Shown in pieces: positions 52,027-61,300 of a DNA stretch of 64,000 bases. Each line of letters opens with the position of its first letter. Within the stretch, counting starts at the first letter, position 1. Origin of the DNA: Streptomyces aculeolatus (GTDB lineage: Bacteria > Actinomycetota > Actinomycetes > Streptomycetales > Streptomycetaceae); NCBI RefSeq assembly GCF_020400605.1, contig NZ_JAINRD010000008.1, forward strand, positions 226,256-290,255, written 5' to 3'. Under the pieces are notes generated by a model that made no database searches, had not been told where the DNA came from, and saw only the letters and a program-made list of their open reading frames with translations. A program made the position numbers and the translations under genes.

Positions 52027-53067
52027 ATGAGTACCCGCACCGACACCGGGAACCACCCCGCGGACCCCGCCCCGCCGCCGTCCGGGGAGGGCGGCGGGCC
52101 GGACGCGCCACGGGCGCCGGCGCCGCCCCGGGCACTGTCGCCGTCCCGCGCGGCGGACTTCATGACCTGCCCGCTGATGTACCGCTTCCGGGTGATCGAC
52201 AGGCTGCCGGAGAAGCCGCGCGCCTCCGCGGCCCGCGGGACGCTGGTGCACGCGGTGCTGGAGCGGCTCTTCGACGACCCTGCCGCCGAGCGTACGCCGC
52301 CGCGGGCGCGATCGCTGGTGGCGCCGGCGTGGGAGCGGCTGCTCGCGGACCGGCCGGAGCTGGCGGAGCTGTTCACGGACGGTGACGGGGACGGCGGCGG
52401 AGACGTCGGCGGGGACGGTGACGGGGGGTCCGGCGACGGCGGGGACGCCGCCGCGGCCGGGGCCGCCGAGCGGCTGGCGGAGTGGCTGGCGGGGGCCGAG
52501 CGGCTCGTCGAGCGGTGGTTCACGCTGGAGGACCCGGCGCGGCTGGAGCCCGCGGAGCGGGAGCTGTTCGTGGAGACCGTGCTCGCCTCCGGGCTGAAGC
52601 TGCGCGGCGTCATCGACCGGCTCGACGTGGCGCCGACGGGCGAGGTCCGCGTCGTGGACTACAAGACGGGCAAGGCGCCCCCGCCGGAGTACGCGGCGGA
52701 CGCCCTCTTCCAGATCAAGTTCTACGCGCTGGTGCTGTGGCGGCTGCGCGGCAGCGTCCCGCGCCGGCTGCAGCTGGTCTATCTGGGCAGCGGCGATGTG
52801 CTGACGTACGACCCCGACGAGGCCGATCTGCGCGGCGTGGAGCGCAAGGTCCTCGCCCTGTGGGAGGCGATCCGGCGGGCGACGGAGAGCGGCGACTGGC
52901 GGCCGCGGCCGGGCCGGCTGTGCGGCTGGTGCGACTTCAAGGACTCCTGCCCCGCCTTCGGCGGGACCCCGCCCCCGTATCCGCTGACCGGCGTCGACCT
53001 GGGCCTGCCGCAGCCCCGCCCGGCCGGGGCCGGTGACGGTGCACAGGGCAGAATGGACACCGCCTGA
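52027..53067 (+). CDS. RecB-family PD-(D/E)XK nuclease
   Basis: A 346-aa AddB/RecB-like exonuclease domain protein. Motifs: RALSPSRAADFMTCPLMYRFRVID, RGTLVHAVLERLF, LRGVIDRLDVAPTGEVRVVDYKTGKAP (Asp ... Asp-x-Lys active site) and QIKFYALVLW. Cysteines at TCPLMY and in the C-terminal CGWCDFKDSCPAF form the pattern of an iron-sulphur 'staple'. An Asp/Gly-rich low-complexity insertion lies near residue 120-140. It stands without a helicase partner. Probable repair or restriction nuclease; exact role unknown. Confidence 0.88.
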   Translation: MSTRTDTGNHPADPAPPPSGEGGGPDAPRAPAPPRALSPSRAADFMTCPLMYRFRVIDRLPEKPRASAARGTLVHAVLERLFDDPAAERTPPRARSLVAPAWERLLADRPELAELFTDGDGDGGGDVGGDGDGGSGDGGDAAAAGAAERLAEWLAGAERLVERWFTLEDPARLEPAERELFVETVLASGLKLRGVIDRLDVAPTGEVRVVDYKTGKAPPPEYAADALFQIKFYALVLWRLRGSVPRRLQLVYLGSGDVLTYDPDEADLRGVERKVLALWEAIRRATESGDWRPRPGRLCGWCDFKDSCPAFGGTPPPYPLTGVDLGLPQPRPAGAGDGAQGRMDTA

Positions 53068-53099
53068 CAGTTCGGTCCGGCCGAGGAAGAGGAGACCCT

Positions 53100-53771
53100 G
53101 TGGCCATCCGCGTCCTGCTCGTCGACGACCAGCCGTTGCTGCGCACCGGCTTCCGCATGATCCTGGAGGCCGAGCAGGACATCGCCGTCGTCGGCGAGGC
53201 CGGCGACGGGCTGCAGGCGCTCGACCAGGTCCGGGCGCTGCAGCCGGACGTGGTGCTGATGGACATCCGGATGCCGCGGATGGACGGCGTGGAGGCCACC
53301 AGGCAGATCACCGGCGCCGGCCGGGACGGGCCCGCGAAGGTGCTGGTGCTGACCACCTTCGACCTCGACGAGTACGTGGTGGAGGCGCTGCGCGCCGGGG
53401 CCAGCGGCTTCCTGCTGAAGGACGCGCCGGCCGGGGAGCTGGTGCAGGCGATCCGCGTGGTCGCCGCCGGGGACGCGATGCTGGCCCCGAGCATCACCAA
53501 GAGGCTGCTGGACAAGTTCGCGACCAAGCTGCCGACGGGAGAGCAGGACGTGCCGGACACCCTGGACACGCTCACCGAGCGCGAGGTGGAGGTGCTCAAG
53601 CTGGTCGCCCGCGGGCTGTCGAACGCGGAGATCGCCGCCGACCTCTTCGTCAGCGAGACGACCGTGAAGACGCATGTGGGCCATGTGCTGACCAAGCTGA
53701 GCCTGCGCGACCGGGTGCAGGCCGCGGTCTACGCGTACGAGAGCGGGCTGGTGCGCCCCGGCGGGTCCTGA
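53100..53771 (+). CDS. orphan NarL/LuxR-type response regulator
   Basis: A 223-aa regulator: a receiver domain with acidic pocket VDD (8-10), phospho-acceptor Asp55 in VVLMDIRMPRMDG and conserved Lys in GFLLKDAPAGELV; a LuxR-type HTH (LTEREVEVLKLVARGLSNAEIAADLFVSETTVKTHVGHVLTKLSLRDRVQAAVYAYESGLV). GTG 53100 follows GAGGAG. No histidine kinase gene is adjacent; its partner must be elsewhere. It lies 32 bp after the RecB-like gene and may be co-transcribed. Confidence 0.93.
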   Translation: MAIRVLLVDDQPLLRTGFRMILEAEQDIAVVGEAGDGLQALDQVRALQPDVVLMDIRMPRMDGVEATRQITGAGRDGPAKVLVLTTFDLDEYVVEALRAGASGFLLKDAPAGELVQAIRVVAAGDAMLAPSITKRLLDKFATKLPTGEQDVPDTLDTLTEREVEVLKLVARGLSNAEIAADLFVSETTVKTHVGHVLTKLSLRDRVQAAVYAYESGLVRPGGS

Positions 53772-53778
53772 GCGCCGG

Positions 53779-53807
53779 CCGGGAGCCCCGCCGCGCAGGG
53801 CTCCCGG
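53779..53807. terminator. bidirectional terminator, 10-bp stem
   Basis: CCGGGAGCCC and GGGCTCCCGG enclose a 9-nt loop between the convergent response regulator gene (stop 53771) and the peptide-binding lipoprotein gene (stop 53837). Confidence 0.82.
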
Positions 53808-53836
53808 TTCCGTACGGCGTCAGGCGGTGCCGCGGG

Positions 53837-55438
53837 TCACTCCGAGCCCTTCGAGATCTCCCAGAAGCGGAAGACCGTCGAGGCGTCGAGCGTCCACTCC
53901 AGGCCGAGGATGTTCTCCCGCGCGGCCGCGTACTGCTTGCCCTGCCACAGCGGTATCACCGGGAGCTGGTCGGCGACGATGTCCTGCAGCTCGCCGTAGG
54001 CGTCCACCGTGGCCGTACGCTCCGACTGCCCGGCGGCCGCCGGGATCAGCTCGCTGGTGATGCGGCCCGGCTGGTAGTTGTTGGCCAGCACGTTGCCGTC
54101 GCCGAAGAAGGGCGAGGTGAAGTTGTCGGGGTCCGGGTAGTCCGGCACCCAGCCCTTGACGTAGACGCCGTACGCGCCCTTCTCGACGCCCTGCTCGAAG
54201 TCGTCCAGCGGCACGGACTCCACGTCCGCCTCGAACAGGCCGCTGGCGTTGAGCTGCTCGGCGATCAGCTCGAAGGAGGGCACCGTGCCGGGCCCGTAGC
54301 GCTCGGGCGTGGCGTGCAGCGTCACCTTCACCTTCTGGTCGATGCCCGCCTGGCGCAGCACCTGTTCGGCCCTGGCCGGGTCGGGGCGGTCGCCGTAGGT
54401 GTCGTAGAAGGCGGTGTTGTGGCCGGTGATGCCGGCCGGGACGATCGAGTACAGCTCCTCGGCCGTGCCCTGGTAGACCTCGCGGACCAGCGCGTTGCGG
54501 TCGATGAGGTACGCGAACGCCTTGCGCACCGCCGGGTTGCCGGCGACCGGGTCGTCCATGTTGAAGACCAGGTGCTGGACCTCGGCGCTGGTGCCCTCGA
54601 CGAGCTGGATCTTCTGGCCGGCTCCGGCCTGGTCCTGCAGCTCGGCGATGTCCTTCATCGCCAGGCCGCGGTAGGCCAGGTCGATGTCGCCGCTCTCCAG
54701 GTCCTCCTTCAGCTTGTCGTCGCCGCCGGTGCCGCCGTAGAGCTTCAGCGTCATCCCGGAGTTCTGCACCTTGGCGGTGCCCTTGTAGCCGGAGTTGACG
54801 GAGAAGTCGGCCTCCTTGCCCTCCTGGTAGGAGTCCAGCTTGTACGGCCCCGACCCGATGGCCTTGTCGTCGTCGCGCAGCTTGTCCTTCGGGTAGGACT
54901 CGCTGTCGACGATCGAGCCGGCGCCGGAGGCGATCTTCATGGGGAAGGTCGCGTCGGGGTAGTCCAGCCGGAACGTCACGGTCAGCTCGTCGGGCGTCTC
55001 GATCCCGCCGATCGAGTCGAGCATGACGGCGGGGCCGTCGGGGTCGTCGATGGCGATGGTGCGCTCGAAGGAGAACTTCACGTCCTCGGAGGTGAGTTCG
55101 GAGCCGTCGGAGAACTTCAGCCCGTCCTGCAGCTTGCAGGTGTAGACGCGGCTGTCGGAGTCCTCGAAGCTGCACTCCTCCGCCGCCTCGGGCTCGGGTT
55201 CCGTGGACCCCTTGGGGAAGCTCAGCAGGGACTGGAAGACGTTGTTGAACACCAGCCAGGAGCCGGGGTCGTAGCCCGCCGCGGGGTCGATGGCGGTGAC
55301 CTTGTCGGTCATTCCCATCACGACCGCGTCGCCGGAGCCGGCCCCCGATCCGGAGTCCGAGCCGCAGCCGACAGCGAGCAGTACGGTGGCCATGGCGGCG
55401 CCGAGGGGTGGGGCGAGCCGCGGGACAGCCTTCTTCAC
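53837..55438 (-). CDS. oligopeptide ABC transporter substrate-binding lipoprotein
   Basis: A 533-aa SBP_bac_5 (OppA/DppA-like) protein. Signal peptide with lipobox LAVGC, Ser/Gly linker, then the family path: DKVTAIDPAAGYDPGSWLVFNNVFQSLL, VYTCKLQDGLKFSDGSELTSEDVKFSFER, GSGPYKLDSYQEG, NPAVRKAFAYLIDRNALVREVY, TGHNTAFYDTYGDRPDPARAEQVLRQAG, YGVYVKGWVPDYPDPDNFTSPFF and VADQLPVIPLWQGKQY. GTG 55438 has AAGGA upstream. It is paralogous to the gene 59 bp upstream, and neither has permease or ATPase genes here. Confidence 0.92.
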   Translation of the reverse strand: MKKAVPRLAPPLGAAMATVLLAVGCGSDSGSGAGSGDAVVMGMTDKVTAIDPAAGYDPGSWLVFNNVFQSLLSFPKGSTEPEPEAAEECSFEDSDSRVYTCKLQDGLKFSDGSELTSEDVKFSFERTIAIDDPDGPAVMLDSIGGIETPDELTVTFRLDYPDATFPMKIASGAGSIVDSESYPKDKLRDDDKAIGSGPYKLDSYQEGKEADFSVNSGYKGTAKVQNSGMTLKLYGGTGGDDKLKEDLESGDIDLAYRGLAMKDIAELQDQAGAGQKIQLVEGTSAEVQHLVFNMDDPVAGNPAVRKAFAYLIDRNALVREVYQGTAEELYSIVPAGITGHNTAFYDTYGDRPDPARAEQVLRQAGIDQKVKVTLHATPERYGPGTVPSFELIAEQLNASGLFEADVESVPLDDFEQGVEKGAYGVYVKGWVPDYPDPDNFTSPFFGDGNVLANNYQPGRITSELIPAAAGQSERTATVDAYGELQDIVADQLPVIPLWQGKQYAAARENILGLEWTLDASTVFRFWEISKGSE

Positions 55439-55497
55439 GTGTGTGGGTTCCTTCACTCGGGTCGGTTCTTGGCCCGGCGCGGCACCGCCGGTGGCCC

Positions 55498-57102
55498 CTA
55501 CTCGCTCAGCCCGCGCCGCAGCTCCCAGAGCTGCAGCGTCGACGACGAGTTGAGCGCCCACTCCGCCCCCGTGACGGTGTCGCGCGCCGCGATGTACTGC
55601 TTGCCCTGCCAGAGCGGGAGGTACGGGACGTCGGTCGCGAGGACGTCCTGCACCCGCTCGAAGCTGTCCGTCGTGCGCTCCCGCTGCGCCTCCTGGCGGG
55701 TCCGCGGGATCAGGTCCTCGATGACGGAGCTCTCGTAGTTGTTGTAGGTGAAGTTCTCCTCGCCGACGAACGGCGCGGTGAACGTGTCGGGGTCGGGGAA
55801 GTCGGGGTACCAGTGCAGGCCGTAGACGGCGTACCGGTTCTCCGCGTAGTTCTTCTTGTACGTCTCCCAGGTCTCGCCCTTGATGGTCACGTCGAAGAGG
55901 CCGGACTTGTTGAGCTGGTCGCGCAGCTCTTCGAACTCCGCCTTCGTCGTCTCGCTGTAGTGGTCCGTGGTGTAGTTCAGGGTCAGCTCGACGGGGGTCT
56001 CGACGCCCGCCTCCCGGAGCAGCTCGCGGGCGGCGTCGGGGTCCGGGCGGTCGCCGTAGGAGTCGTGGAACGCCGTGTTGTGGCCGATGATGCCGCGCGG
56101 GATCATCGCGTACAGCGGCTCGACGGTGCGCTGGTAGACGTCGCGCGCGAGCTTCGTCCTGTCGATCACCTCGGCCGTCGCCTGGCGCACGGCCCGGTCC
56201 TTCACGGTCGGGTTCTCCACGTCGAAGACGAGGTAGGCGATCTCCGCGCCGGGCGTCTCGAAGAGGCTGACGTCGCCGTCGGCGCCCTCGTCGAGGCGGT
56301 TGATCTGCTCGGGCTTCAGGCTGCGGCCCATCACGTCGATGTCGCCGCCGGAGATGGCGTCCTCCATGTGCTGGGAGGTGTCGAAGTAGCGGACCTCGAC
56401 GCCGTCGTTCTGCGGCTCGACCTCGCCCTTGTAGTCGCCGTTGCCGGTGTAGACGGCCTTGGTGGCGACGTCGTCCTCGTGCTCGACCTTCAGGCTGTAC
56501 GGGCCGGAGCCGGCGATCTCGAAGCCCTCGTAGAGCTTGTCCTTCTCGTAGACCTCGCTGTCGACGATGGCGGCGGCCGGGGTGGCGAGCTTGAGGGGGA
56601 ACGTCGCGTCCGGCGTCTTGAGGTGGAAGACCACGGTCAGCTCGTCGGGGGTCTCCACCGTGTCGACGTTGGCGAGCAGCGGGAAGGGGCCGTTGGGGTT
56701 CTTGATCTTCAGCATCCGCTCGACGGAGAACTTGACGTCCTCGGCCGTGAGGTCGTGCCCGTTGGTGAAGGTGAGGCCGTCGCGGAGGGTGCAGCGGTAC
56801 TGCTCGCTGAGCCGGTCGGCGAAGGCGCACCGCTCGGCGGCGTCCGGCTCGGGCTCCGAACCCGTACGCGGCATGCGCATCAGCGTCTGGAAGGTGTTCT
56901 GCAGGATGTTCCAGGAGTTGATGTCGTACGCGGTGGCGGGGTCGAGGGGGGCGGGGTTCTCCTCGGTCAGCTCCAGCTTGTCGGTCGTGCCCACCACGAT
57001 CGCGTCGCCGTCTCCGCCGGAGCCGCCCACCATGCCGCAGGAGGCAAGAACCGGGACCAGCATGCCCAGCAGCGCGGGCAGCACCAACGACTTACGAATC
57101 AT
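55498..57102 (-). CDS. oligopeptide ABC transporter substrate-binding lipoprotein (paralogue)
   Basis: A 534-aa SBP_bac_5 lipoprotein: signal MIRKSLVLPALLGMLVPVLASC with lipobox LASC, then ATAYDINSWNILQNTFQTLMRMP, YRCTLRDGLTFTNGHDLTAEDVKFSVERM, GSGPYSLKVEHED, DRAVRQATAEVIDRTKLARDVY, GHNTAFHDSYGDRPDPDAARELLREAG, YAVYGLHWYPDFPDPDTFTAPFV and VPYLPLWQGKQYIAARD. It aligns with its downstream neighbour throughout, so they are a tandem duplication. ATG 57102 follows a GGGAG motif. Confidence 0.92.
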   Translation of the reverse strand: MIRKSLVLPALLGMLVPVLASCGMVGGSGGDGDAIVVGTTDKLELTEENPAPLDPATAYDINSWNILQNTFQTLMRMPRTGSEPEPDAAERCAFADRLSEQYRCTLRDGLTFTNGHDLTAEDVKFSVERMLKIKNPNGPFPLLANVDTVETPDELTVVFHLKTPDATFPLKLATPAAAIVDSEVYEKDKLYEGFEIAGSGPYSLKVEHEDDVATKAVYTGNGDYKGEVEPQNDGVEVRYFDTSQHMEDAISGGDIDVMGRSLKPEQINRLDEGADGDVSLFETPGAEIAYLVFDVENPTVKDRAVRQATAEVIDRTKLARDVYQRTVEPLYAMIPRGIIGHNTAFHDSYGDRPDPDAARELLREAGVETPVELTLNYTTDHYSETTKAEFEELRDQLNKSGLFDVTIKGETWETYKKNYAENRYAVYGLHWYPDFPDPDTFTAPFVGEENFTYNNYESSVIEDLIPRTRQEAQRERTTDSFERVQDVLATDVPYLPLWQGKQYIAARDTVTGAEWALNSSSTLQLWELRRGLSE

Positions 57103-57442
57103 GGTCGACTTTCTCCCTCGGGCGTCCCCGGAGAGATTAGCCGGAGCACCCAGCCGGGCTGGGCCGCAGGGAAGTTGAGAAAGAATCACGTGCCGATTAC
57201 GCCCGGCACCCTTCCGATAACCGGACGCGGGAACAATGGCCGCGAACCCGAATCAAACCGGGCACAGGGCGGCACTCCGCCGGACCCCGGAGACGGGTCC
57301 AGCACACCGCCGCTCACCTGTCGAGAGCTGTGCGCGTGAGAAAGCTCACCTCGGCGAATCCGCGCCGTGACGCAGCAATGGGGTAACGGCTTTCGTCACG
57401 CAAAATACATGAACCGCTGCGCGGAGTTTCCCCGCCGCTTTC
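57103..57442. promoter_or_regulatory. 340-bp intergenic region upstream of the peptide-binding genes
   Basis: No gene is supported here. It is less GC-rich than its flanks and should hold the promoter for the two binding-protein genes. A loose 6-bp inverted repeat (GTGACG ... CGTCAC) at about 57365-57396 is the only symmetry noticed. Confidence 0.4.
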
Positions 57443-58177
57443 TCACTGGAGGCGCTCGACTACGGAGCGGAGAAAGGGGAGATCGACTTCCGTGAGGGAA
57501 CCGACGAGGTGCCGCCCCGGCGCGGGGTCGATCGGCGCCACCGACGGCACCGCCACGACGGCGCAGCCGGCCGCCTCCGCCGCCGTCACGCCGGTGAGGG
57601 TGTCCTCGACCACGGCGCAGCGCCGCGGATCGGCCCCGAGGGCGGCCGCGGCGTGCAGGTACGGGTCGGGGTGCGGCTTCGTCCGCGCGATCTCGTCGCC
57701 CGCCACGGAGAGGTGGAACTCGTGCCCGAGCGAGCGCAGCACCCGGTCGATGATGCGCCGGTGGGACGCGGAGACCAGGGCCGTGGGCACGTCGTGCGCG
57801 GCGAGTTCGAGGAGCAGCCGCCGGGCGCCGGGCATGAGGGGCACGTCGCCGTCGATCAGCTCCTCGAAGCGGGTGTTGAGGCGGACGGTCAGCTCGGGCA
57901 GGCCGATGTCGGCACCGGTGGTGGCGATGAGGTACGCGGCGCTGCGCGACATCGGTCCGCCGACGACGACCTGGCGCTGCTCCTCGGTCAGCTCGTGGCC
58001 GAACTCGGCGAAGACCGAGACCTCGGCGGCCCACCAGAAGCCCTCGGTGTCGACCAGGGTGCCGTCCATGTCGAGCAGTACGGCCTGCGGGGTCGTACCG
58101 CGGATGGACCGCACGCGGCGGGCCGGGGCGGTGCTCTGAGCCGTTCGGGTGCCTTCAGCGGGAATGCTGCTGGTCAT
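57443..58177 (-). CDS. HAD-superfamily phosphatase/phosphomutase-like hydrolase
   Basis: A 244-aa HAD hydrolase, subfamily IA with an alpha-helical cap. Motif I is LLDMDGTLVDTEGFWW (nucleophile and acid/base Asp), motif II ALVSAS, motif III Lys in RTKPHPDPYL and motif IV VVEDTLTGVTAAEAAG. It resembles phosphoglycolate phosphatase/beta-phosphoglucomutase-like enzymes; the substrate is unknown. ATG 58177 has GGAGG at 7 nt; the longer frame to 58204 is not needed. It lies downstream of metH, separated by a hairpin. Confidence 0.88.
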   Translation of the reverse strand: MTSSIPAEGTRTAQSTAPARRVRSIRGTTPQAVLLDMDGTLVDTEGFWWAAEVSVFAEFGHELTEEQRQVVVGGPMSRSAAYLIATTGADIGLPELTVRLNTRFEELIDGDVPLMPGARRLLLELAAHDVPTALVSASHRRIIDRVLRSLGHEFHLSVAGDEIARTKPHPDPYLHAAAALGADPRRCAVVEDTLTGVTAAEAAGCAVVAVPSVAPIDPAPGRHLVGSLTEVDLPFLRSVVERLQ

Positions 58178-58257
58178 CCGCTCACCTCCCTCGAAGGGGC
58201 GCAAAGGCCGGCCGCCAGAAGCGACCGGCCTGTTCCGGACCGACCAGTGTATGCCGA

Positions 58258-58306
58258 CTGTCCGAAAAGCGCCCGTGGAGCGCCCTTCTGGGCCCTTTTC
58301 GGACAG
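58258..58306 (-). terminator. 12-bp inverted-repeat hairpin downstream of metH
   Basis: CTGTCCGAAAAG (58258-58269) and CTTTTCGGACAG (58295-58306) are perfect complements; GCCC/GGGC extends the stem inside. It starts 40 nt after the metH stop and probably terminates it. The arms are AT-richer than the usual terminators here. Confidence 0.65.
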
Positions 58307-58345
58307 CGGCCGGGTGCGCGGGTACGGGCCGGGCGCCGGCGGCGC

Positions 58346-61300
58346 TCAGCGGGCGTTGAAGTACTTCGCCTCCGGGTGGTGGATGACGATCGCGTCCGTG
58401 GACTGCTCCGGGTGCAGCTGGAACTCCTCGGAGAGCTTCACCCCGATCCGCTCCGGCTCCAGCAGCTCGGCGATCTTCGCCCGGTCCTCCAGGTCCGGGC
58501 ACGCGCCGTAGCCGAGGGAGAACCGGGCGCCGCGGTACTTCAGCGCGAACATGTCCTCGATCTCGGCCGGGTCCTCGCCGCCGTAGCCCAGCTCGGCGCG
58601 TACCCGCGCGTGCCAGTACTCCGCCAGCGCCTCGGCGAGCTGCACGGAGAGGCCGTGCAGCTCCAGGTACTCGCGGTAGGAGTCGGCGGCGAACAGCTCG
58701 GCCGTGGCCTCGCCGATCCTGGACCCGACGGTGACGATCTGGAAGCCGACGACGTCCGTCTCGCCGGAGTCCTCCGGGCGGAAGAAGTCCGCCAGGCACA
58801 GCCGCCGGCCGCGCCGCTGCCGCGGGAAGGTGAAGCGGGTGCGCTCGGCGCCGTCGTCGCCGAGGACGATCAGGTCGTCGCCCTTGGAGACGCAGGGGAA
58901 GTAGCCGTAGACGACGGCCGCCTCCAGCAGGTTGCCGGTCTGCAGCCGGTCCAGCAGCCCGCGCAGCCGCGGCCTGCCCTCGGTGGCGACCAGGTCCTCG
59001 TACGACGGACCGCTGCCGCGCGGCGCCTTCAGCCCCCACTGGCCCTTGAAGAGCGCGCCCTCGTCCAGCCAGGAGGCGTAGTCGGCCTGCTGGATGCCCT
59101 TGACGACGCGGGTGCCCCAGAACGGCGGGGCGGGCACGGGGTTGTCGGTGGCCACGTCGGAGCGGGCGGGGGCGTCCTCCTCCTCGCCGGCGGGTGCGGC
59201 GGCGCTCGCGCGCACCCGGCGGGGGCGCAGCTCGGGCAGCTCGGCGCCGGGGACGCCGCGCTTGACGCCGATGAGGGCGTCCATGAGCCGCAGCCCCTCG
59301 AAGGCGTCGCGGGCGTAGCGGACCTCGCCCTCGTAGACCTCGTGCAGGTCCTGCTCGACGTACGCGCGGGTGAGCGCCGCGCCGCCGAGGATCACGGGGT
59401 ACCGGGAGGCCAGCCGGCGCTGGTTCAGCTCCTCCAGGTTCTCCTTCATGATCACGGTGGACTTCACCAGCAGCCCGGACATCCCGATCACGTCGGCCGC
59501 GTGCTCCTCGGCGGCCTCGAGGATCGCCGAGACGGGCTGCTTGATGCCGAGGTTGACCACGTTGTAGCCGTTGTTGGACAGGATGATGTCGACGAGGTTC
59601 TTGCCGATGTCGTGGACGTCGCCGCGCACGGTGGCCAGCACGATCGTGCCCTTGCCGGAGTTGCCCTCGCCGTCCTCGACCTTCTCCATGTGCGGCTCCA
59701 GGTAGGCCACCGCGGTCTTCATCACCTCGGCGGACTGGAGCACGAACGGGAGCTGCATCTGCCCGGAGCCGAACAGCTCGCCGACGGTCTTCATGCCGTC
59801 GAGCAGCGTCTCGTTGACGATGTCCAGCGCCGGCCGCTCGGCGAGCGCGGTGTCGAGGTCGGCCTCCAGGCCGTTCTTCTCGCCGTCGATGATGCGCCGC
59901 TTCAGCCGCTCCTCCAGCGGCAGTGCGGCCAGCTCCTCGGCCTTGCCGGCCTTCATCGACTTGGTGTCGACGCCCTCGAACAGCTCCAGCAGGCGCTGCA
60001 GCGGGTCGTACGCGGGCTCGTCGCCCGCGGCCGGCCGGCGCCGGTCGTGGATGAGGTCCAGGCAGACCTGCACCTGCTCCTCCTCCAGCCGGGCGATCGG
60101 CAGGATCTTGCTGGCGTGCACGATCGCCGAGTCCAGGCCGGCCTTCACGCACTCGTCGAGGAAGACGGAGTTGAGGACGACCCGGGCGGCCGGGTTGAGG
60201 CCGAAGGAGATGTTCGACAGCCCGAGCGTGGTCTGCACGTCGGGGTGGCGGCGCTTGAGTTCGCGGATGGCCTCGATGGTGGCGAGGCCGTCGCCGCGGG
60301 ACTCCTCCTGGCCGGTGCAGATGGTGAACGTCAGGCAGTCGATGAGGATGTCGGACTCGTGGATGCCCCAGTTGCCGGTGAGGTCCTCGATGAGCCGCTC
60401 GGCGATGGCGACCTTGTGCTCCGCGGTACGGGCCTGGCCCTCCTCGTCGATGGTCAGTGCCATCAGGGCGGCGCCGTGCTCGCGGGCGAGGGTGGCGACG
60501 CGCGCGAAGCGGGACTCGGGGCCGTCGCCGTCCTCGTAGTTGACGGAGTTGATGACGGCCCGGCCGCCCAGCTTCTCCAGCCCGGCGCGGATCACCTCGA
60601 CCTCGGTGGAGTCCAGCACGATGGGCAGCGTGGAGGCGGTGGCGAACCGGCCCGCCAGCTCTGCCATGTCTGCGGCGCCGTCGCGGCCGACGTAGTCGAC
60701 GCACAGGTCGAGCATGTGGGCGCCCTCGCGGATCTGGTCGCGGGCCATCTCCACGCAGTCGTCCCAGCGGCCTTCGAGCATGGCGGTGCGGAACTTCTTC
60801 GAGCCGTTGGCGTTGGTGCGCTCGCCGATCGCCAGGTACGAGGTGTCCTGCCGGAACGGCACCGTCTGGTACAGCGACGCGGCCCCCGGCTCGGGCCGGG
60901 GCCGGCGCTCGGCCGGCTCCATGTCCCGTACCCGCTCGGTGAGCTGCCGCAGGTGCTCCGGGGTGGTGCCGCAGCAGCCGCCGACCAGGGACAGGCCGTA
61001 CTCGCGGACGAACGTCTCCTGGGCGTCGGCCAGTTCGCCCGGGGTCAGCGGGTAGTGGGCGCCGTCCTTGCCGAGGACCGGCAGGCCCGCGTTGGGCATG
61101 CAGGACAGCGGCACCCGGGAGTGCCGGGCGAGGTAGCGCAGGTGCTCGCTCATCTCGGCCGGGCCGGTGGCGCAGTTGAGCCCGATCATGTCGATGCCCA
61201 GCGGCTCCAGCGCGGTGAGCGCGGCGCCGATCTCGCTGCCGAGGAGCATGGCGCCGGTCGTCTCGACGGTCACCGAGCAGATCAGCGGCAGGTCCACGCC

